Below are positions 1 through 6,464 of a stretch of 12,830 nt of DNA, one piece after another (the stretch's first letter is position 1; each line of letters starts with the position of its first letter). A model generated the notes under the pieces. The model had not been told where the DNA came from. It did no database searches and worked only from the letters and a program-made list of their open reading frames with translations. The stretch comes from Deltaproteobacteria bacterium (GTDB lineage Bacteria > Desulfobacterota > DSM-4660 > Desulfatiglandales > Desulfatiglandaceae). The stretch is taken from contig DUZB01000067.1 in NCBI GenBank assembly GCA_013349725.1, positions 92 through 12,921 on the forward strand. Reading direction: 5' to 3'. Both the position numbers and the translations under genes were made by a program.

Positions 1-2
1 TC

Positions 3-332
3 CTTGACCAGCTTTACCGGTTCGAAGGGACCGATTATCAGCTTTACGCAATGCTTCTGCCGTATGATACGGAAAAATTACTCTATCTTATGGCAAAGAC
101 TCGAAATGAAAAAACAAAGAGATTGATTTCCAGCTATTTTACCAGGTTAAAAGGAGAAAAGATTTACCTGAAGGGAAAGGACCTGGTTCAGATGGGGTTC
201 AAACCAGGACCGATTTTCAGGAAGATTTTTGAAAGGCTTCTGGAAGCCCGTTTGAACGACATGACTAAGACATGGGATGATGAGAGGCAATTTGTATTAG
301 ATAATTTTGGAGATCGAATCACTTCTCGCTGA
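3..332 (+). CDS. 3' end of CCA-adding / poly(A) polymerase family nucleotidyltransferase (partial)
   Basis: The frame is open from the left edge and stops with TGA at 330-332, so this is the last ~109 codons of a gene that begins outside the window. The visible part is the C-terminal helical region. Its last third carries the tail typical of the tRNA nucleotidyltransferase/poly(A) polymerase family: a G-F-K-P-G-P-x-F segment (about residues 64-71 from the edge), then a helix R-K-I-F-E-R-L-L-E-A-R-L-N, then K-T-x-x-D-E. Family members add CCA, or only C or A, to tRNA 3' ends in the cytoplasm. The catalytic head domain and any CBS/DHH domains would lie upstream and cannot be seen, so CCA-adding, A-adding and mRNA poly(A) activities cannot be told apart. 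The next gene, trpS, starts 62 bp downstream on the same strand. An internal ATG at 51 is not a credible start because the frame is coding before it. Confidence 0.75.
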   Translation, partial: LDQLYRFEGTDYQLYAMLLPYDTEKLLYLMAKTRNEKTKRLISSYFTRLKGEKIYLKGKDLVQMGFKPGPIFRKIFERLLEARLNDMTKTWDDERQFVLDNFGDRITSR

Positions 333-394
333 CTTTCTCGTGCAGTGGAAGTCGAAGAGCAATAGATTATCAACCAAAGGGGGAATGTTGCAGG

Positions 395-1378
395 ATGAAA
401 AAAGGAAAGATTGTAAGTGGAATGAGGCCAACCGGAAAGATGCATCTCGGACATCTGCACGGAGCGCTCCTCAACTGGAAAAAGCTTCAGGAGGAATACC
501 AATGCCATTATTTTATCGCGGACTGGCACGCGCTGACCAGCGAATACGCGAATCCGGAAATCATTCGGGAAAGCAGGTATGAAATTGTCGCGGACTGGAT
601 TTCCATCGGGCTAGATCCGGAAGAATCCATATTTTTTGTCCAGTCCGAGATCAAGGAGCACACGGAGCTTCATCTGATATTTTCCATGATTACTCCGTTG
701 TCCTGGTTGGAAAGAAACCCCACGTACAAGGAACAGCTCACGGAGTTAGCCAAAAAAGAGATCGCGACGTATGGATTTCTGGGATACCCTGTCCTCCAGG
801 CTGCGGATATCCTCATGTACAAAGCCAACGGCGTGCCCGTAGGGGAAGACCAGGCGCCCCATGTTGAACTTACAAGGGAAATCGCGCGACGTTTTAACCA
901 CCTCTATGGAGAGCTCTTTCCTGTTCCCGAAACACTGCTTGCGCCCACATCCAAACTGCTTGGAATTGACCGGCGTAAAATGAGCAAGAGCTATGGAAAC
1001 GCCATCGACCTGACCGATTCGGGCAAGGAGATCGATTCCAAGGTTTCCCAGATGATAACCGATCCCCAGAGGGCCAGAAAGAGCGATCCTGGAGATCCGG
1101 ATATCTGCAATGTCTTCACACTTCACGAAATCTATTCTGATGCTTCGGATGTGGAAGGGATCAATCAGTCATGCCGCAAAGCCGGAATCGGGTGTGTGGA
1201 ATGTAAAAAGAAAATGGCGGCCAGTTTGAAAATGGGACTTGCTCCTATTCAGGAAAAGAGGAAGGTGTTGGGCGAAAATATGGACAGAGTCAAGGACATC
1301 GTCGCGGAAGGAAACAGAAGGGCAAGGGCTGTTGCAGTGGAGACTATGGCGCAGGTGAGAGATGCGGTCAAGATATAG
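395..1378 (+). CDS. trpS: Tryptophanyl-tRNA synthetase, with a Thermotoga-like cysteine motif
   Basis: Class I aminoacyl-tRNA synthetase of 327 residues, the usual length. It charges tRNA-Trp with tryptophan in the cytosol using ATP. Visible landmarks are the HIGH motif as HLGH at residues 17-20, the segment G-E-D-Q-A-P-H-V-E at 150-158, and KMSKS at 195-199 followed by Y-G-N. The C-terminal part carries four cysteines, C238-x21-C260-x6-C267-x2-C270. This is one residue short of the C-x22-C-x6-C-x2-C motif that binds a [4Fe-4S] cluster in Thermotoga maritima TrpRS, so this enzyme probably carries one too (inference). The ATG at 395 is supported by a purine-rich ribosome binding site, AAAGGGGG at 376-383. 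A longer overlapping frame at 307-582 is a shadow. The next gene, scpA, starts 15 bp downstream. Confidence 0.97.
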   Translation: MKKGKIVSGMRPTGKMHLGHLHGALLNWKKLQEEYQCHYFIADWHALTSEYANPEIIRESRYEIVADWISIGLDPEESIFFVQSEIKEHTELHLIFSMITPLSWLERNPTYKEQLTELAKKEIATYGFLGYPVLQAADILMYKANGVPVGEDQAPHVELTREIARRFNHLYGELFPVPETLLAPTSKLLGIDRRKMSKSYGNAIDLTDSGKEIDSKVSQMITDPQRARKSDPGDPDICNVFTLHEIYSDASDVEGINQSCRKAGIGCVECKKKMAASLKMGLAPIQEKRKVLGENMDRVKDIVAEGNRRARAVAVETMAQVRDAVKI

Positions 1379-1393
1379 TGTTGATGAATCCCC

Positions 1394-2122
1394 ATGGAAT
1401 ATGAAGTAAAATTAGAGATATTCGAGGGACCCCTGGATTTGCTTATCCATCTGATCAACAAGGATGAGGTGGATATCTTTGATATTCCCATCTCCAAAAT
1501 TACGGACCAATACCTCGAATATCTGGATATGATGGAGGCCCTGAATATCAGCGTCGCGGGTGATTTTCTGGTAATGGCTTCCACTCTTATCCACATAAAA
1601 TCGAAAACCCTGCTGCCCAATATGGGCGATATGGATGAAGAGGAAGACCCGCGCCTTGAAATTACCCGGCCTCTTCTCGAATACATGCAGTTAAAAGAAA
1701 AGGCGCAGGAGCTTGCGGAAAGAGACATGCTGGGCAGGGACGTCTTTTCCCGGCAGGAATCGGTCCATTCAAAACGGTTGCTCAAAGGGGAAGATGCCCC
1801 TATTGATGTGAGCCTATTTCAGTTGATGGATGCATTCAAACAAATGATGGACCAGCGAAGGCCCGGCGCCGGCATTCACATTCAATCTGAAAAATGGAGC
1901 ATTAAGGAAAAGTCCCAATTCATCCTGGATGTTCTCAAGAAGAGGGGCGCCCTTTTTTTCCATGAACTCTTTGATAAGGAAGGAACGACCTCGGAATTCA
2001 TCGTAACGTTTTTAGCCCTTCTGGAACTCGTGCATGCAGGATTTGTCAGGGTCTTCCAACCTTCCTATAAAGGTGAAATCAAACTGATGGCCTGCTTCGA
2101 AAATAGCAGGGAGGATTCTTGA
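1394..2122 (+). CDS. scpA: Segregation and condensation protein A
   Basis: Kleisin subunit of the bacterial Smc-ScpA-ScpB condensin, which organises and separates sister chromosomes. It bridges the Smc heads and recruits an ScpB dimer. The N-terminus has the family signature F-E-G-P-L-D-L-L-I-H-L-I (about residues 9-20), followed by a helical Smc-neck-binding domain with F-D-I-P-I-S-K-I-T-D-Q-Y near 29-40. The acidic middle is variable. The C-terminal winged helix includes F-I-V-T-F-L-A-L-L-E-L (about 202-212). At 242 residues it is of normal length. The ATG at 1394 follows trpS by 15 bp with only a weak ribosome binding site, which suggests translational coupling in a common transcript. The stop codon TGA (2120-2122) overlaps the scpB ATG by one base. 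No smc gene lies in the window, which is usual. Confidence 0.96.
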   Translation: MEYEVKLEIFEGPLDLLIHLINKDEVDIFDIPISKITDQYLEYLDMMEALNISVAGDFLVMASTLIHIKSKTLLPNMGDMDEEEDPRLEITRPLLEYMQLKEKAQELAERDMLGRDVFSRQESVHSKRLLKGEDAPIDVSLFQLMDAFKQMMDQRRPGAGIHIQSEKWSIKEKSQFILDVLKKRGALFFHELFDKEGTTSEFIVTFLALLELVHAGFVRVFQPSYKGEIKLMACFENSREDS

Positions 2123-2757
2123 TGGAAAAACCACTGAAGCTGATTATTGAGGCCCTCCTGTTTGCTTCCTCCGACCCATTGAGTGAGCGGGAGATAATGA
2201 ATTGCCTCCCGGATATATCCTTATCGGAATTCAAGATTGCGTTAGGCGAACTTCAGGCCGATTATGGCGCCATGGACAGGAGTTTTACAGTTGAAGAGGT
2301 GGCGGAGGGATTTCATATGAGGACGAAATCGTTTTATGCTCCGTACATCCTGAAAATGTTGCGGGATTCGCCTACGCGTCTGTCTCGCGCGGCTCTTGAA
2401 ACACTTGCGATTGTTGCGTACAAACAACCGGTAATCAGGCAGGAAATCGAACGAATTCGTGGTGTGGATGCAGGGGGTGTTCTTCGTGCGCTTCTGGAAA
2501 AAAATCTGATTCGGATCATGGGAAGAAAGGCCATTCCAGGAAGGCCGCTCATTTATGGAACGACCAGGAAATTTCTTGAGGTATTTGATTTAAGAGATCT
2601 GGATTCACTGCCCAGATTGAAGGAAATCAGCGATTTTATTCCTTCCATGGAGACCCTGTTTCCAACCTCGGATCCAGAGGAAGGAGACCAGGAAGAAGGG
2701 GATGAAAGCGGGGCGCTTCAGGTTGAAACGCGGCGGGATGAGGGGAATACGGTTTGA
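2122..2757 (+). CDS. scpB: Segregation and condensation protein B
   Basis: Partner of ScpA in the Smc condensin complex. It forms a dimer of tandem winged-helix domains that binds the ScpA centre. The hallmark core is visible: S-R-A-A-L-E-T-L-A-I-V-A-Y-K-Q-P-V-I-R (about residues 93-111), then E-I-E-R-I-R-G-V, then G-R-P-L-I-Y-G-T-T-R-K-F-L-E near 141-154. Length is 211 residues, with an acidic, low-complexity C-terminal tail as usual in the family. I chose ATG 2122 over the TTG one codon upstream because AGGGAGG at 2108-2114 sits seven bases from it and because TGATG overlaps make a typical coupled start. The gene lies between scpA and the pseudouridine synthase, an arrangement conserved in many bacteria. 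Confidence 0.96.
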   Translation: MEKPLKLIIEALLFASSDPLSEREIMNCLPDISLSEFKIALGELQADYGAMDRSFTVEEVAEGFHMRTKSFYAPYILKMLRDSPTRLSRAALETLAIVAYKQPVIRQEIERIRGVDAGGVLRALLEKNLIRIMGRKAIPGRPLIYGTTRKFLEVFDLRDLDSLPRLKEISDFIPSMETLFPTSDPEEGDQEEGDESGALQVETRRDEGNTV

Positions 2758-2761
2758 TGAA

Positions 2762-3526
2762 ATGAAGAATGTACGTGCAGATGTCGCCGGTTCCGGAAAC
2801 AAGATGCAAAGGCTGAATAAAATTCTGTCTGCAGCCGGTCTTGCTTCGAGAAGGCAGGCCGATCAATGGATCAGCGCAGGCCGTGTGGCAGTAAATGGCC
2901 ATGTTATCCAGAAACTGGGGAGCACTGCCATATGGGGAAAAGACAGAATCCGGTTGGATGGAAAAGAGATTCCCGAACCTCCAGGAAAGATCTATCTGAT
3001 GCTGAACAAACCTTTCGGGTATATCTGTTCCCTTCGAGATCCGGAAGGAAGGCCACTGGTAATGGATCTGCTGCAAGACATTTCCCAGCGAATCTATCCG
3101 GTCGGCAGGTTGGATTTTGATTCTCTCGGTCTCTTGCTCTTTACCAATGACGGGGAGTGGGCTTACCGTCTCACCCATCCTAAATATCAGATTCCACGTA
3201 CGTATAAAGTGACCATGGAAGGGACGATAACCGATCAGGCCATGAATCGTCTGAGGGATGGCGTACCTCTCCACGACGGTCCCAGCGGTTCTTCCAGCGT
3301 GACTTTGCTCTCCAAAAATGAGCGGCAAACCCTGATCAGGATGACCATTGCCCAGGGCAGATCCAGACAGGTAAGGAGGATGTTGGAAGCGGTGGGATAC
3401 AGGGTGGTTCATTTGGTCCGCATATCCTACGGGAGCCTCCAGTTGGGCAACCTTAAAGGTGGGCAATACCGTTATCTGCAGGATAACGAGATAGGGGCCA
3501 TGAAGAAGTTAGTGAACATAGCGTGA
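2762..3526 (+). CDS. rluB: 23S rRNA pseudouridine synthase, RluB/RsuA family
   Basis: Isomerises a uridine to pseudouridine in rRNA; members next to scpB are usually of the RluB type (23S rRNA around position 2605). An N-terminal S4 RNA-binding domain is clear (Q-R-L-N-K-I-L-S-A-A-G-L-A-S-R-R, then G-R-V-A-V-N-G). The catalytic domain holds G-R-L-D-F-D-S-L-G-L-L-L-F-T-N-D-G, whose Asp after G-R-L is the family nucleophile, followed by Y-K-V-T-M and the C-terminal block G-R-S-R-Q-V-R-R-M. The start is uncertain. ATG 2762 lies just after the scpB stop and is used here. ATG 2804, directly before the S4 domain, is equally plausible and gives a family-typical N-terminus. ATG 2702 and 2738 would overlap scpB and add a non-conserved basic tail. 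It is the last protein gene of the housekeeping cluster. Confidence 0.93.
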   Translation: MKNVRADVAGSGNKMQRLNKILSAAGLASRRQADQWISAGRVAVNGHVIQKLGSTAIWGKDRIRLDGKEIPEPPGKIYLMLNKPFGYICSLRDPEGRPLVMDLLQDISQRIYPVGRLDFDSLGLLLFTNDGEWAYRLTHPKYQIPRTYKVTMEGTITDQAMNRLRDGVPLHDGPSGSSSVTLLSKNERQTLIRMTIAQGRSRQVRRMLEAVGYRVVHLVRISYGSLQLGNLKGGQYRYLQDNEIGAMKKLVNIA

Positions 3527-3602
3527 TTTTTTTGTTTGCATATCCGCTCCTGTTGTTGTAACGTAGCGCCTGTTTCAGAGTTGCCAGGCCAGTTTTGCTT
3601 TC

Positions 3603-3677
3603 GGGCGATTAACTCAGCGGGAGAGTGCCATCCTCACACGGTGGAAGCCGCGGGTTCAAATCCCGCATCGCCCACCA
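3603..3677 (+). tRNA. tRNA-Val (anticodon CAC)
   Basis: A complete 75-nt cloverleaf can be drawn by hand. The acceptor stem is GGGCGAT with ATCGCCC. The D stem is ACTC/GAGT. The anticodon stem CCATC/GGTGG encloses the loop CTCACAC, giving anticodon CAC, which reads the valine codon GUG. The T stem is GCGGG/CCCGC around TTCAAAT. The discriminator is A and CCA is encoded (3675-3677). A strong terminator begins 12 bp after the gene. It is isolated between the rluB cluster and a region of mobile-element debris, which fits the common use of tRNA 3' ends as integration sites, but no second copy of the tRNA 3' end was found in the window. Confidence 0.96.
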
Positions 3678-3688
3678 CTAATAAAATC

Positions 3689-3727
3689 AAAGGGTTATCT
3701 CAGTTAAAGGATAGCCCTTTTTTATTG
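3689..3727 (+). terminator. Rho-independent terminator of tRNA-Val
   Basis: An 11-bp stem (AAAGGGTTATC with GATAGCCCTTT, one G-U pair) closes a 10-nt loop and runs into TTTTATT. It starts 12 bp after the tRNA CCA and most likely ends the tRNA transcript and any read-through from rluB. Confidence 0.88.
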
Positions 3728-3798
3728 GATTTTCACGTAGGTTTCACGTCAGTTTCATGATTTAATACACGCATTCGTTTCGTATTGTAGATATATAA

Positions 3799-3834
3799 AA
3801 TGGCTTTCCCCTCGAAGAGTTGGGGAAAGCCATT
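3799..3834. terminator. Bidirectional terminator hairpin
   Basis: A perfect 13-bp inverted repeat (AATGGCTTTCCCC and its complement) encloses a 10-nt loop. Read on the plus strand it is followed by TGTTTGTT; read on the minus strand the stem ends in ATTTTATATAT. It lies 23 bp beyond the stop codon of the minus-strand remnant at 3858-4016, so it probably served as that gene's terminator when the gene was intact. Confidence 0.8.
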
Positions 3835-3857
3835 GTTTGTTGGGTTAGGGGGTTGTC

Positions 3858-4016
3858 TTAGAAGAAATCGGAGATGGGTTTGAACTCAATACGCCCTTCA
3901 AACTGAATTATAAGATCCGCTGTCTTGTTTTTGCACTCCTGCAACGTCTTTCTGTCTGCCACGATTATCACTTGTGTAACCCGATCGTCCTGGAATCCGT
4001 TCTTGATATATATAAG
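3858..4016 (-). pseudogene. 3' remnant of a minus-strand gene, unrecognised, truncated by an inverted-repeat element
   Basis: A minus-strand frame ends with TAA at 3858-3860 and reads like real protein. It has alternating hydrophobic strands and charged positions (for example V-T-Q-V-I-I-V-A-D-R-K-T-L-Q-E-C and L-I-I-Q-F-E-G-R-I-E-F) and ends K-P-I-S-D-F-F. The frame stays open to 4059, but beyond 4016 it runs inside the inverted-repeat element. There is no in-frame ATG and no ribosome binding site. A good terminator lies just downstream in the same direction. I read this as the last ~52 codons of a gene whose 5' part was lost or displaced when the element inserted. I do not recognise the family. 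A functional short protein from a rare start codon is the less likely alternative. Confidence 0.45.
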
Positions 4017-4181
4017 GGTCAAGTCTACTCTTAGCTCTTGCTCATTTTTTATTTCAAGTATTCAAAGCATTACAGGTTTTTTCATCCTTGATCATCTGAC
4101 GTTTTTTACCTCTATCGAGATGTTCGGGCACAGTAAATTATTAAGCAAACAGATAGAAAGAGCTAAGAGTAGATTTGACCC
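4016..4181. mobile_element. 166-bp element with 24-bp inverted terminal repeats (REP/MITE-like)
   Basis: The left end (4016-4039, beginning GGGTCAAGTCTACTCTTAGC) and the reverse complement of the right end (4158-4181, beginning GGGTCAAATCTACTCTTAGC) match at 23 of 24 positions. They enclose 118 bp of AT-rich sequence with no credible gene. AAGG-like bases flank both ends, but no clear target duplication is visible. Size, perfect-looking ends and absence of a gene are those of a non-autonomous element or long REP-type palindrome. A Y1-transposase-like fragment lies 300 bp away, which suits a REP/RAYT relationship, although that link is inferred. Insertion appears to have interrupted the gene remnant at 3858-4016. 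On the right side a short minus-strand frame starting near 4230 runs into the element; I do not call it a gene. Confidence 0.7.
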
Positions 4182-4479
4182 CTTTCTTTTCTTCCCCATT
4201 CCGCTTACCTGATCTCGTAAAAAGTTGTTTCATGGTGACCGTTTAGGGACAGAATCTTATGAACTTATGGACGTCCCGCAGCCCCAGTATTTTGTCCCGG
4301 CTTCTGTCGGTAGCCATCTATACGATCTTCGGCCAACCAGGTGTTAAGATACGAATAGTGTAACGCCTAAAGCCTGTTTTGTGACGAAATAGTGTAACGC
4401 CTTCTAAAACTCAATTAATCTTTATGGTTATATCATTTTTTGGTAAAAATACCCCGCCCTCATTTAATCATTTATCTGA
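4182..4479. other. Gene-free stretch with possible decayed mobile-element fragments
   Basis: No gene can be supported here. The stretch contains GTTTAGGGACAGAATC around 4243-4258 and a short minus-strand frame (4246-4350) that might be the decayed tail of a transposase; I could not assign it. It also contains the 15-bp direct repeat listed separately. No tRNA or convincing promoter is seen. Confidence 0.4.
4354..4402. repeat. 15-bp direct repeat, AATAGTGTAACGCCT twice
   Basis: Exact copies lie at 4354-4368 and 4388-4402, offset by 34 bp, and both are preceded by ACGA-like bases. Two exact 15-mers this close are unlikely by chance. They may be ends of a deleted insertion sequence or paired protein-binding sites; nothing in the sequence decides between these. 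Confidence 0.6.
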
Positions 4480-4640
4480 AAGACTATAAACGGTCGACTG
4501 ATGGGGAACATCGAAGTCGCATGGCAGGCGGTGGAAGAATTCTTGGCATTGTTCGGTCGGAAGAAGACGGATGGTCGTCGTCAATACCATTTGTTTGTGG
4601 AGCAGGGGATCTCACAATTCGATTATCATGAAAATTTAGA
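4480..4640 (+). pseudogene. Fragment resembling the C-terminus of a REP-associated Y1 transposase
   Basis: From 4501 the plus strand reads M-G-N-I-E-V-A-W-Q-A-V-E-E-F-L-A-L-F-G-R-K, then R-R-Q-Y-H-L-F-V-E-Q-G-I. This spacing (a Trp before a helix ending L-x-x-F, then a basic R-R-x-Y, then F-V-x-x-G) is what I associate with the region after the HUH/Y1 domain of TnpA-REP (RAYT) transposases. The catalytic part (HxH and the nucleophilic Tyr) is absent. The frame is closed upstream by a stop at 4477, and downstream it runs antisense into the AAA+ gene. It is therefore a non-functional relic left after deletion. The family call is from memory of the motif pattern and is moderately sure. It marks the boundary between the mobile scar and the operon that ends at 4644. 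Confidence 0.5.
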
Positions 4641-4643
4641 AAA

Positions 4644-6464
4644 TCAACGGATACCTTTTCTTTCCAGTTCACGGATTTCATATTCCCAGGCACTGCGATC
4701 TTCATCTGTAGTTTCGGGGTTCGGCAGCAGGCTTCGGCGGGTGCAATTGATCAGAGCCTGAAGCGTCTGATAACGACGCGTTTCCCCAATTGCCGGGGCG
4801 ATATGGTCCTCAATGATTTCACGGACATCTTCAACTGTCAGTTTTTTGTTCATTATCGCTGATTTTGCCTTTAGTTCTGATTTTAATGATGCAAAACCGG
4901 CCGCGGAATAATTCTTCATGGTTTTCCCGAACAGGGTTTCAGTTTCAGGCGTCAACGGCTCGTTCAGGACGTCGGAAACCGTCCATTGAATAAAATCATT
5001 CCGGTCTCGGCCTTCCGGATCAAGAACCGGAATAATCAGGTCTCCGACCCTTCCAGGGCGCCTGATATCCGGCGAAAGCAAATGGATACGGGCCGTCATG
5101 AGCAGCCAGAAAACACGGCCGTGAAGCCGGGAATCAGACATCATGGCCTGAATCTTTCCGGTCAACCGACGTTCCGTGGCATGGACTTCCGGGCCCACAC
5201 CGCCGAACTGGGTATCCGCCTCATCCACAAAGATCAACACCTTGGCCAGCGCATCGATCACACGCCGCAACCGTTCGAGAATCACGTCCGTCTGGCCGAA
5301 CCACTGGCTGCGCAGGTTTTTCAGCACGATGACAATCATATCCAGTTCACTGGCCACTGCTTCAAAAATAAAGGTTTTTCCGCCGCCGATGGGCCCGCAG
5401 ACCGCAGCTCCAGGCAGCGCTCCGGCCTTGGTTGTTTTCAGCCTCGGTATCAGTTCTTTTTTAAAAAACGCCTTTAAATTTGAAAATCCCACGAGATTGT
5501 CAATGCGGTGACTGGGTTTTTTGAATTCCACTATGTCTTCGCCTAACTGGCTCTTGATATATTCCTCAACCTTCTCCACCACATCCGATGGTTTAAGCGG
5601 GCGCTGTTCATAAGCGGCGCTTTTGAGCATCTGCATCAGGGCATGAATGGATAGTCCGGCGCTGTATTTGGCCAGATCGTCTATGTTGCTCCAGAGTTTC
5701 AGTTTTTCCCCTTCCGGTCGGCGGTCGTCGAACCACCGGATAAAATACTCCCGCTGCGCCTCGTCGGGCGCCTGGATGTTAACGCTGATCATTTGGGGCA
5801 AACTTGCGATCCGCTGGTTGATCATGCTTTTTGATTCAACCACCAGAACCACCGTATCATTGCTGTTCATGAATCCGGGATCCGAAAACCAGTCCCGGCA
5901 AATGCTGATCCGGTGGCGGTCCGCATCCGAAAGATGACTGATATCCCCTTCCGGAATCAGCATATCGCCGGATTCAATGATGATGATCAGGTCCTCGCTC
6001 AATACGGGAGAATCATTGATGACGCTTCTTGAACACAGGCACATCTGACGAAGCAGTTCAAGGGCGACAGTGGGGTTGCCCACCGCTGACATGAGATTAT
6101 CGTCAAAGGATTTGTTCATGACCTCGATCTGCGCGCGAACCTTTTCCCTTGCGAACATTTTTTCAATGGCCAGGGAATCAGCATCATACCCGGTTCGCCA
6201 TTTCAGCCATGCATCCCGGATTTTATCCCTGTTTTTGGGGCTCATAAACCGGATCGGTCCGTTTAATTCATATACCAGAATCATTCGTTCCGATACCTGC
6301 CAGTTGGCTGTCAGATAATCCACCAGCGGAACGTAAGTGGTCTCGTTATTGATGACATTTGCAAACAGATCATGGATATTGCCGGTAAACAGCAGGGTGC
6401 GGGTCTGGTCGGAGTTGATTATTTTTCCGGCGGTTTTAAAAAAGGGATAGGATAGGATGTTCAT
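4644..6464 (-). CDS. Two-part AAA+ ATPase, Vps4/Ycf46-like (COG0464 type), last gene of PspA-ABC operon
   Basis: 606-residue soluble protein. The C-terminal half is a complete AAA+ module: Walker A G-P-I-G-G-G-K-T (357-364), an aromatic pore loop S-Q-W-F-G-Q-T-D (386-393) equivalent to the substrate-gripping loop of Vps4/FtsH-type unfoldases, Walker B V-L-I-F-V-D-E-A-D (409-417), and arginine-finger region R-R-P-G-R-V-G-D (468-475). The sensor-1 position reads L-M-T-A-R, where most relatives have Asn after Thr. A helical lid follows (500-560). The first ~300 residues have an AAA-like strand pattern (R-T-L-L-F-T-G-N-I near 22-30; L-I-I-I-I-E-S-G-D at 159-167) but no Walker motifs, so I read them as a degenerate AAA or adaptor domain. 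No membrane segment is seen. The ATG overlaps the ABC ATPase stop (ATGA), which means tight coupling. Proposed role: ATP-driven remodelling or disassembly of the PspA-like polymer encoded in the same operon (inference). Confidence 0.9.
   Translation of the reverse strand: MNILSYPFFKTAGKIINSDQTRTLLFTGNIHDLFANVINNETTYVPLVDYLTANWQVSERMILVYELNGPIRFMSPKNRDKIRDAWLKWRTGYDADSLAIEKMFAREKVRAQIEVMNKSFDDNLMSAVGNPTVALELLRQMCLCSRSVINDSPVLSEDLIIIIESGDMLIPEGDISHLSDADRHRISICRDWFSDPGFMNSNDTVVLVVESKSMINQRIASLPQMISVNIQAPDEAQREYFIRWFDDRRPEGEKLKLWSNIDDLAKYSAGLSIHALMQMLKSAAYEQRPLKPSDVVEKVEEYIKSQLGEDIVEFKKPSHRIDNLVGFSNLKAFFKKELIPRLKTTKAGALPGAAVCGPIGGGKTFIFEAVASELDMIVIVLKNLRSQWFGQTDVILERLRRVIDALAKVLIFVDEADTQFGGVGPEVHATERRLTGKIQAMMSDSRLHGRVFWLLMTARIHLLSPDIRRPGRVGDLIIPVLDPEGRDRNDFIQWTVSDVLNEPLTPETETLFGKTMKNYSAAGFASLKSELKAKSAIMNKKLTVEDVREIIEDHIAPAIGETRRYQTLQALINCTRRSLLPNPETTDEDRSAWEYEIRELERKGIR

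Noticed and set aside
3536..3760. Open frame running through the tRNA-Val gene
   Set aside because: It is translated tRNA and terminator sequence with no independent coding evidence.
3720..3765. GTTTCACGT-like repeats after the tRNA terminator as an attachment site
   Set aside because: The repeats are short and imperfect and no integrase gene or partner site is in the window.
3925..4212. Plus-strand frame of 95 codons, Ser/Phe-rich
   Set aside because: It spans the inverted-repeat element and is antisense to the gene remnant. Its hydrophobicity comes from AT-rich DNA.
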